DNA from: Chitinophagaceae bacterium UBA2789
GTDB taxonomy: Bacteria; Bacteroidota; Bacteroidia; Chitinophagales; Chitinophagaceae
Direction of reading: 5' to 3'
DNA: 47,718 nt
NCBI GenBank assembly: GCA_002352145.1
Contig: DEHX01000004.1
Location: 37,549-85,266, forward strand
Shown: piece by piece, positions 42,909 to 47,718 of the stretch
How the letters are laid out: each line of letters opens with the position of its first letter
How positions within the stretch are numbered: position 1 is the first letter of the stretch
The notes under the pieces: generated by a model
Told to the model about the DNA's origin: nothing
Seen by the model: only the letters and a program-made list of their open reading frames with translations
Database searches by the model: none
Translations under genes and position numbers: made by a program

Positions 42909-43472
42909 TTATTTTTTAATGGTGACTTTGGTGCCCGCACTGGTGTAACCGTAGACTTCGATCACATCATCATTTTTCATAGAGATGCAACCAAGGGTCC
43001 AGTTCTTGTAACGGTCAATCACAAAATCCTCATGTGGCCAGGTGCCATGTATACCGATACCGCCGCCGATGCTTGCATTCGCAGGTATTTCACCTTTCTC
43101 TTTACGCTTATTGAATTTTTCAATATCGTCTTTGGTGGGATAATCCAGTGAAAGAAAGCGGCACCATTTTTCATGTACTCTTTTAGCCACTATTTTAAAC
43201 TTGCCTTCCGGGGTGTTTTTATCGCCCTGCACTTTTTTATCAGCAAGACTATTGTTTCCAAATACAACGGGGTAGGTGGCATACCAGCCTTTATCGTCAT
43301 ATACATTTAGTTCATAGTCTGATTTGTCAATGACGATAGATACAGAACCTATGGGTCCTTTACTGAGATTGTCAAAACGTTTGGTTGTTTTTACCCGCAT
43401 CGGGCTGTTAAGGCCAGTGGCCAGCAATCCGCTTCCCAGGAAAACAGCAAAGAGTACGAAAAGTCGTTTCAT
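42909..43472 (-). CDS. L,D-transpeptidase (YkuD domain)
   Basis: 187 residues with a signal peptide (about 1-19) and a YkuD domain covering most of the rest. Catalytic motif HGTWP...WTLGCISMKN with H142 and C162. Forms 3-3 cross-links in peptidoglycan or attaches proteins to it. Length and motif are standard. Confidence 0.92.
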   Translation of the reverse strand: MKRLFVLFAVFLGSGLLATGLNSPMRVKTTKRFDNLSKGPIGSVSIVIDKSDYELNVYDDKGWYATYPVVFGNNSLADKKVQGDKNTPEGKFKIVAKRVHEKWCRFLSLDYPTKDDIEKFNKRKEKGEIPANASIGGGIGIHGTWPHEDFVIDRYKNWTLGCISMKNDDVIEVYGYTSAGTKVTIKK

Positions 43473-43765
43473 GTGGTAACATTTATTTTAGGGTAATGAC
43501 ACATGTTATTCGCAATAAAAATTTTCATCGCAGATTGAGTAAGTTGCTCGAAAATTTTTATCGCTCATTTCATCTTTAATATATGTTTTCGGTAAGGCCA
43601 GGTCAACTGCCCAGGTGGGAGCGAAGTCTGTTTATGGCTAAAATCAGTAACCGTCCAGATGGCAAACGTAATGCCATGCTCTTTTATTTTTTTATGTGGA
43701 TATGTTTTAACGGGACGTTTAGAAAAGATACGGCGGATAATTGCCCTGTAAGTTTCCTTGTAAAA
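43473..43765. other. Intergenic stretch without a supported gene
   Basis: About 300 bases between the L,D-transpeptidase start and the terminator of the beta-barrel gene. A minus-strand open frame at 43565-43783 lacks an ATG start, begins inside the terminator, and gives no recognisable protein. Two near-identical 14-mers (AAAATTTTCATCGC and AAAATTTTTATCGC, near 43518 and 43551) are the only notable sequence. It must hold the transpeptidase promoter. Confidence 0.5.
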
Positions 43766-43772
43766 CAAAAAA

Positions 43773-43796
43773 CCCGCTTTCAATACTGAAACCGGG
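43773..43796 (-). terminator. Intrinsic terminator after the beta-barrel gene
   Basis: On the minus strand CCCGGTTTCA pairs with TGAAAGCGGG (9 of 10 bp, one mismatch) around a 4-base loop, followed by TTTTTTGTTTT. Ends the sigma/anti-sigma/beta-barrel operon. Confidence 0.8.
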
Positions 43797-43817
43797 CTAA
43801 AAATTTATTTGAATCAA

Positions 43818-44660
43818 TTACCAGTTGCTGAACCGGAATCCAAAATTATAAGGCGTCATATCGAGACCTTTTTCCCACATATTCTTCATGGCATAGCTGC
43901 CGTACAGTTTTACCGGGCCAAGAGCTAACTCACCAACATATGACAGTTTGAATCTTTCCAGGTCAAAATCACTTTTTACTTTCTTCACATCGCCGCCTTC
44001 TTTGGTTTTGTACCGGGCGGAGTATAAATAGCCGGCGCTGATACCACCACTTATGCCAAAACCGTTTTTGCGGTTAGGGGTAAAATTGAAATTAAGCATG
44101 ATGGGAACCGTCAGGTAATCAGCTGCCAGTTTCACTTTTTTGAACTCCGTTGTGCCCTGTGATACATAAGTTGGGTTTTTGGCAAAAACGATCTTATCGT
44201 TTTCGAAAAAGTAATTATTCAGTTCCAGCCCCAAACCATATTTCAGGTTTACCACATGCTTGACCACATTTAGCTTTTGCATAAAGAACCAGATGTTCAC
44301 ATTCCTGGATTTGCCGGCTCTTAGCTGCAACTGGTCTTCACCAATGCCGGGGGCAACAAAACCGTTAAGCGTTGCGGCGGCATAATTGGATTCATCGTTC
44401 CAGTTGGAAAACCCAAGGTCCATGATCCACCAGTTGGTAGAAATGTTGGAGGGTTTGTCACCGCGGCGGTTGCGCATTTTGTATTCTTTGTCACGAATAA
44501 CTTCCCTGTCCTTGCTGCCGGCTTTGCGGATGATTACCATTCCGCCGATACGGATAGTGTCATCAGCCGGGGGAGTATTTTGCTTGCCTGTAGTGTCTGT
44601 TTGGGCAAATCCTGTTATAATTGTGCATAAGGCGATGCACAGGGTAAAGATCCTCTTCAT
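43818..44660 (-). CDS. Outer-membrane beta-barrel protein of the sigma-factor operon
   Basis: 280 residues. Signal peptide (MKRIFTLCIALCTIITGFAQ), a short Thr/Pro segment with DDTIRIGGMVIIRKAG, then repeated amphipathic strands (LQLRAGKSRNVNIWFFMQKLNVV, VNLKYGLGLELNNYFF, LTVPIMLNFNF, FGISGGISAGYLYSARY) ending with a strand closing in F (FGFRFSNW). Matches PorT/beta-barrel domains. Third gene of the ECF sigma operon, 39 bases after the anti-sigma gene; ends at a terminator. Confidence 0.82.
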   Translation of the reverse strand: MKRIFTLCIALCTIITGFAQTDTTGKQNTPPADDTIRIGGMVIIRKAGSKDREVIRDKEYKMRNRRGDKPSNISTNWWIMDLGFSNWNDESNYAAATLNGFVAPGIGEDQLQLRAGKSRNVNIWFFMQKLNVVKHVVNLKYGLGLELNNYFFENDKIVFAKNPTYVSQGTTEFKKVKLAADYLTVPIMLNFNFTPNRKNGFGISGGISAGYLYSARYKTKEGGDVKKVKSDFDLERFKLSYVGELALGPVKLYGSYAMKNMWEKGLDMTPYNFGFRFSNW

Positions 44661-44699
44661 GTTCTTCTATTTTTTAAAAATTAAAATTAATTGTGTCTG

Positions 44700-45830
44700 C
44701 TATTTCAGCTTGATGGCAAAACCGCCGACCAGTAACCGGTTATCATCATCGGTAGGGTCAATATCGGTTCTTTTTTCGAAAGTCCGTGCAGCTTTCCGGA
44801 AAAGACCACGGAGTTTATTCTTCTTGCCATCATTCTGTACAAGTTCTTCACCATTGTTAGTGTAAGTAGCTTGTATGATGTTGGACGGAGGAGCAGGTTG
44901 ATTTGTTACTGCCGGAATATTTTTTAGCTCCATTTTTTCGTTGGGAGTATTCACTTTGGCTACCACCGGGTTCTCGCCATTCACATATGGGTTGTTCTCC
45001 GGTGTGGGCAGGTTGTTGGATGGTTTATTGCTGTTATTAGCAATCAACACTTCTTCTTTTTGCACAGGTAATGGATTATTGGCTGGGCTAATAACTTTTT
45101 GTGCTTGTTTATTTTCTTTTCCACCCACATTAGTTTGTTGTGCATACGCAGGGGTAATGGGCCGCTTATTTTCTTTATCAGCAGCGATTTCCTCATTTGC
45201 CGGGGCATTACTGTTATTATTCTCTGCCATCGCTTCTTGTACAGGCTGATCAACTTTATTTTCAACCGGGGATACCTTTGGAGTGCCCGGGTTTTTGGCC
45301 ACCGGCACATCATCAATGGATTTATTATTCATTACCAGCACAGCGGTGAGGCCCAGCGCCAGGATCAATATGGCAGCAGCAGCCCTCCACCAGCGAACAG
45401 GCAGTGAACGGACTTTTTCTTCTTTGCGGTATAATGATTCTTTGTTGGCAAATAGAATTGTCTCAGGCTGGAGCTTAGTTTGCTGCAACAGTTCCAGCTC
45501 TTTTTTAGCGGCAGGGTTAGTATTAACAAACTGCTCAACAGCTATTCTTTGCTGTTCTGTCAGCTCATTATCGATATAGGAAAGGAGTGATTCTTCGTAA
45601 TTATTGAGAGAAACAGGTGTTTCGCCATTTACCTTCAGCAATTCTTCTTTATTATCGAAAACAATATCATCATCAGGTGTGAACTTGAACTGGGATAATA
45701 ATTCCAGCTCTTCTTTCAGATCGGGATGTAACTGTACAAAATCTTCCACCATGTGGCGGTCTTCGCTGCTCAGTTCGTTATCAACGTACAGCAGGAAAAA
45801 CTCTTCGTAATTATGGCGGTTGATCTTCAT
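44700..45830 (-). CDS. Putative anti-sigma factor with duplicated N-terminal module
   Basis: 376 residues. The N-terminus is a tandem repeat of about 70 residues: NYEEFFLLYVDNELSSEDRH...LHPDLKEELELL (1-50) and NYEESLLSYIDNELTEQQRI...NPAAKKELELL (75-120). Each resembles the N-terminal helical module of anti-sigma factors, without zinc ligands. A membrane segment at about 149-167 (AAAAILILALGLTAVLVM) follows, then a long Asn/Pro/Glu-rich periplasmic region and a basic C-terminus. Its start codon directly abuts the sigma factor stop (TAA-ATG), implying coupled translation and 1:1 output. Confidence 0.85.
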   Translation of the reverse strand: MKINRHNYEEFFLLYVDNELSSEDRHMVEDFVQLHPDLKEELELLSQFKFTPDDDIVFDNKEELLKVNGETPVSLNNYEESLLSYIDNELTEQQRIAVEQFVNTNPAAKKELELLQQTKLQPETILFANKESLYRKEEKVRSLPVRWWRAAAAILILALGLTAVLVMNNKSIDDVPVAKNPGTPKVSPVENKVDQPVQEAMAENNNSNAPANEEIAADKENKRPITPAYAQQTNVGGKENKQAQKVISPANNPLPVQKEEVLIANNSNKPSNNLPTPENNPYVNGENPVVAKVNTPNEKMELKNIPAVTNQPAPPSNIIQATYTNNGEELVQNDGKKNKLRGLFRKAARTFEKRTDIDPTDDDNRLLVGGFAIKLK

Positions 45831-46316
45831 TTATATTACATTTTCCATTTTCACCAAATACTCTTTTAGTTGCACTCTTGCCCGGTGCAGGTAAACTTTT
45901 ACCTGGCTGGGGTTCAGGTTCATGATCTGTCCTATTTCTTCATAACTATACCCTTCATAATCTTTCAGCAGTACCAATGATTTTTGTGTTTCGCTCAGCC
46001 GGTTCAGCGCCTCGTCCAGTACTTTTTTCAGGTTGCTTACCGGCCTGTCTTCCACCCTGGTTTCCGCACTGAATTCTTCCCGCAGTTGTATCCGCTTCAC
46101 TTTTCGTATGTGATCGATCATCTGGTGGTAGGCCACGGTAAACAGGTATGACTTGCTTTTAGCGGCATCCACTCCATCCCGGTTGCGCCACATTTTTTCA
46201 AAGGCTGTTTGTACCACGTCCCGGGCATCCTCTTCGTGGCGGAGATTTTTAACGATGAAGCGGTACACATTATCAGCGTACTGGTTCACACAATCATTGT
46301 ATTCCTTTTCAGTCAT
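45831..46316 (-). CDS. ECF RNA polymerase sigma factor
   Basis: 161 residues. Sigma-70 region 2 (about 10-75, RHEEDARDVVQTAFEKMWRN, DHIRKVKR) and region 4 (about 105-155, YEGYSYEEIGQIMNLNPSQVKVYLHRARVQLKEYL), the two domains of ECF sigmas. The ATG at 46316 is chosen; the upstream extension starts with GTG and lacks similarity. It is followed directly by a putative anti-sigma gene and a beta-barrel gene, the usual organisation for envelope stress control. Confidence 0.92.
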   Translation of the reverse strand: MTEKEYNDCVNQYADNVYRFIVKNLRHEEDARDVVQTAFEKMWRNRDGVDAAKSKSYLFTVAYHQMIDHIRKVKRIQLREEFSAETRVEDRPVSNLKKVLDEALNRLSETQKSLVLLKDYEGYSYEEIGQIMNLNPSQVKVYLHRARVQLKEYLVKMENVI

Positions 46317-46439
46317 AAACAGCCGGGGGTTTGGCAGGTTAAAAATAGGTTTTATGACCTGCACAGGAATGTAACGTCCTATGCAGTAAAATAGTTACAG
46401 GCACGGGAAATATTTTCTTCAGGCACAGGCCCTTGAAAA

Positions 46440-46673
46440 TCAAAAGATAACGGGAGCTATAAACAGAAACTGGCGGGAAAGGCTTTCGTGGATGAACTCG
46501 CCGTTACTGTTCGTTCCGGCACATTCATTTCCTTTTACCTTAGAGCAGGAAGGGGCGGGTTCTGTTACCTCGTTTTCATAACTGCTTTTGGGGGCTGACG
46601 AAGTTAATACCAGCATTCCTGCTGCGGCCATCAGTATGGCTATACCTGTCAGTATGCGGTTTTTGGTGTTCAT
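46440..46673 (-). CDS. Small exported cysteine-containing protein, 77 aa
   Basis: A signal peptide or anchor (about 6-27, RILTGIAILMAAAGMLVLTSSAP) precedes a short mature part with two cysteines (CSKVKGNEC) and the segment NGEFIHESLSRQFLFIAPVIF at the C-terminus. No family recognised. It precedes the sigma gene by 123 bases on the same strand and has its own TAAGTTTG box. It could be a regulated or accessory member of the sigma operon. Confidence 0.65.
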   Translation of the reverse strand: MNTKNRILTGIAILMAAAGMLVLTSSAPKSSYENEVTEPAPSCSKVKGNECAGTNSNGEFIHESLSRQFLFIAPVIF

Positions 46674-46721
46674 GTCAGCTGGTTTGGGAGTGTGACGAAA
46701 CTATTTTCAAAAATGTTACCG

Positions 46722-46729
46722 CAAACTTA
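46722..46729 (-). promoter_or_regulatory. -7 promoter element for the 77-aa gene
   Basis: TAAGTTTG on the minus strand is an exact TAnnTTTG match, 48 bases before the ATG at 46673. Confidence 0.45.
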
Positions 46730-46848
46730 AAATTTCTTTTTACCCGGGCATATCGCATATTCATGTGAAATAAAGGACAAAAAGCTGTTGCCATTTGCGA
46801 ACAGATTTCAAATGCTGCCGGGGCAACATCCATACCTGGTGCATACAC

Positions 46849-46856
46849 TATATTTG
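46849..46856 (+). promoter_or_regulatory. -7 promoter element for kbl
   Basis: TATATTTG is an exact TAnnTTTG match, 17 bases before the ATG at 46874. Confidence 0.5.
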
Positions 46857-46873
46857 CCTATAAACCATGCTAT

Positions 46874-47718
46874 ATGAATGAAAAACTGGTACAACGCATT
46901 GCCAAAGAACTAGATGAGATAAAATCCTCGGGTCTTTATAAAACAGAACGCATTATTGAAAGTCCGCAGGGGGCAGAAATTGTAGTGAACGGAAAAACGG
47001 TGCTGAATTTTTGTGCCAACAATTACCTCGGCCTTTCCAGTCACCCGAAAGTGATTGAGGCAGCCCACAAAGCGATTGACCACCGTGGTTATGGCATGAG
47101 CAGTGTGCGGTTCATCTGCGGTACGCAGGATATTCATAAAGAACTGGAAGAAAAGATCTCAAAATTCCTCGGTACGGAGGATACTATATTATATGCCGCC
47201 GCTTTTGATGCCAATGGCGGGGTGTTTGAACCCTTGTTCAACGAGCAGGATGCCATCATCTCCGATGCACTGAACCATGCAAGTATTATTGATGGTGTTC
47301 GGTTGTGCAAAGCCCAGCGCTACCGCTATGAGCACAACGATATGAATGACCTGGAGGCCAAACTGAAAGAAGCCGCCGGTGCCCGCAGCCGGATTATTGT
47401 TACGGATGGTTCTTTCAGTATGGATGGTACCATTGCACGATTAGATGAAATTGTGAAGCTGGCCGAGCAGTACGATGCCTGCATCATGATAGATGAATGT
47501 CACTCTTCCGGTTTTCTCGGAAAAACAGGAAGGGGTACCCATGAATACCGCGGAGTAATGGGCAAGATTGATATTATCACTGGTACATTAGGTAAGGCTT
47601 TAGGCGGGGCATCAGGTGGTTTCACTTCCGGAAGAAAAGAGATCATTGATATGCTGCGGCAGAAGTCAAGGCCTTATTTATTCAGTAATACATTGGCCCC
47701 CTCCATAGTCGGCGCTTC
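46874..47718 (+). CDS. kbl: Glycine C-acetyltransferase (2-amino-3-ketobutyrate CoA ligase), 5' part
   Basis: The first 281 codons of a PLP-dependent alpha-oxoamine synthase, cut by the window end. Starts MNEKLVQRIAKELDEIKSSGLYKTER, and carries NFCANNYLGLSSHP, GYGMSSVRFICGTQ, the PLP-aspartate region MIDECHSSGFLG and the Schiff-base lysine K241 in TGTLGKALGG. Kbl cleaves 2-amino-3-oxobutyrate (from threonine dehydrogenase) into glycine and acetyl-CoA. BioF and SPT are relatives, but the RFICGTQ motif and N-terminus favour Kbl. Confidence 0.92.
   Translation, partial: MNEKLVQRIAKELDEIKSSGLYKTERIIESPQGAEIVVNGKTVLNFCANNYLGLSSHPKVIEAAHKAIDHRGYGMSSVRFICGTQDIHKELEEKISKFLGTEDTILYAAAFDANGGVFEPLFNEQDAIISDALNHASIIDGVRLCKAQRYRYEHNDMNDLEAKLKEAAGARSRIIVTDGSFSMDGTIARLDEIVKLAEQYDACIMIDECHSSGFLGKTGRGTHEYRGVMGKIDIITGTLGKALGGASGGFTSGRKEIIDMLRQKSRPYLFSNTLAPSIVGA

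Noticed and set aside
43518..43565. Two near-identical 14-mers, AAAATTTTCATCGC and AAAATTTTTATCGC
   Set aside because: Short, AT-rich and only two copies; not enough to call a regulatory or mobile repeat.
43565..43783. 72-codon minus-strand frame between the transpeptidase and the beta-barrel gene
   Set aside because: No ATG start, begins inside an intrinsic terminator, no recognisable features.

Overview
The window looks like a chromosomal segment of a Bacteroidota member, most likely of the Chitinophagaceae/Chitinophagales. The evidence is moderate-to-low GC, weak Shine-Dalgarno sequences, many promoters of the Bacteroidota type (TAnnTTTG at -7, sometimes TTTG at -33), type IX secretion adhesins with gliding-motility C-terminal domains, a GldA-like ABC ATPase, DUF4369/TlpA lipoproteins and outer-membrane beta-barrels. 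I saw no rRNA, tRNA, CRISPR, insertion sequence, prophage or integrase. Most of the window is ordinary core genome.

Layout: 1-5.8 kb holds an M23 endopeptidase divergent from alaS, a 50-aa membrane protein overlapping the alaS end, a GNAT acetyltransferase and a PDZ-only exported protein. 5.9-11 kb holds gatB, a TlpA-type lipoprotein and a large GAF-like cytosolic protein. 11-15 kb (minus strand) holds a beta-barrel protein, nth, a small conserved gene, a DivIC/FtsB-like gene and eno. 15-22.8 kb holds two paralogous T9SS adhesins on either side of a periplasmic M16 protease. 22.8-23.7 kb holds gldA.

23.7-31.4 kb is the most coherent accessory-like region. One arm is tetR-sbtA-zf_TFIIB-terC. 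Divergent from it is icd-sua5. Converging on sua5 is sulP followed by a beta-carbonic anhydrase gene. Five of these products use, make or move CO2/HCO3- or are their likely regulator: SbtA (bicarbonate:Na+ symport), IDH (releases CO2), Sua5 (consumes bicarbonate), carbonic anhydrase, and SulP (BicA-like anion transport). The tetR/icd divergent region carries four TACTATT/AATAGTA half-sites spaced by helical turns and overlapping both promoters; a weaker pair lies in front of sulP. I propose a TetR-controlled inorganic-carbon regulon in a heterotroph.

31.5-36.75 kb is a minus-strand operon with a good promoter (TTTG-N19-TAATTTTG): a small exported protein, an ABC transporter lacking a peptidase domain, HlyD, TolC, and another small membrane/exported protein. 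The two small proteins look unrelated in their bodies, yet both end in PPPN(Y)C. The ABC ATPase domain is degenerate at the signature, Walker B and H-loop. This is the best candidate for an undescribed export system.

36.8-41.8 kb: an MHS-type MFS carrier with a DUF6814-like small partner, divergent from acs across an inverted repeat, then an exported bleomycin-hydrolase-like cysteine peptidase. 41.9-47.7 kb: a membrane-anchored alpha/beta hydrolase, an L,D-transpeptidase, an ECF sigma / putative anti-sigma / beta-barrel operon preceded by a small exported protein gene, and the 5' part of kbl (cut by the window end).
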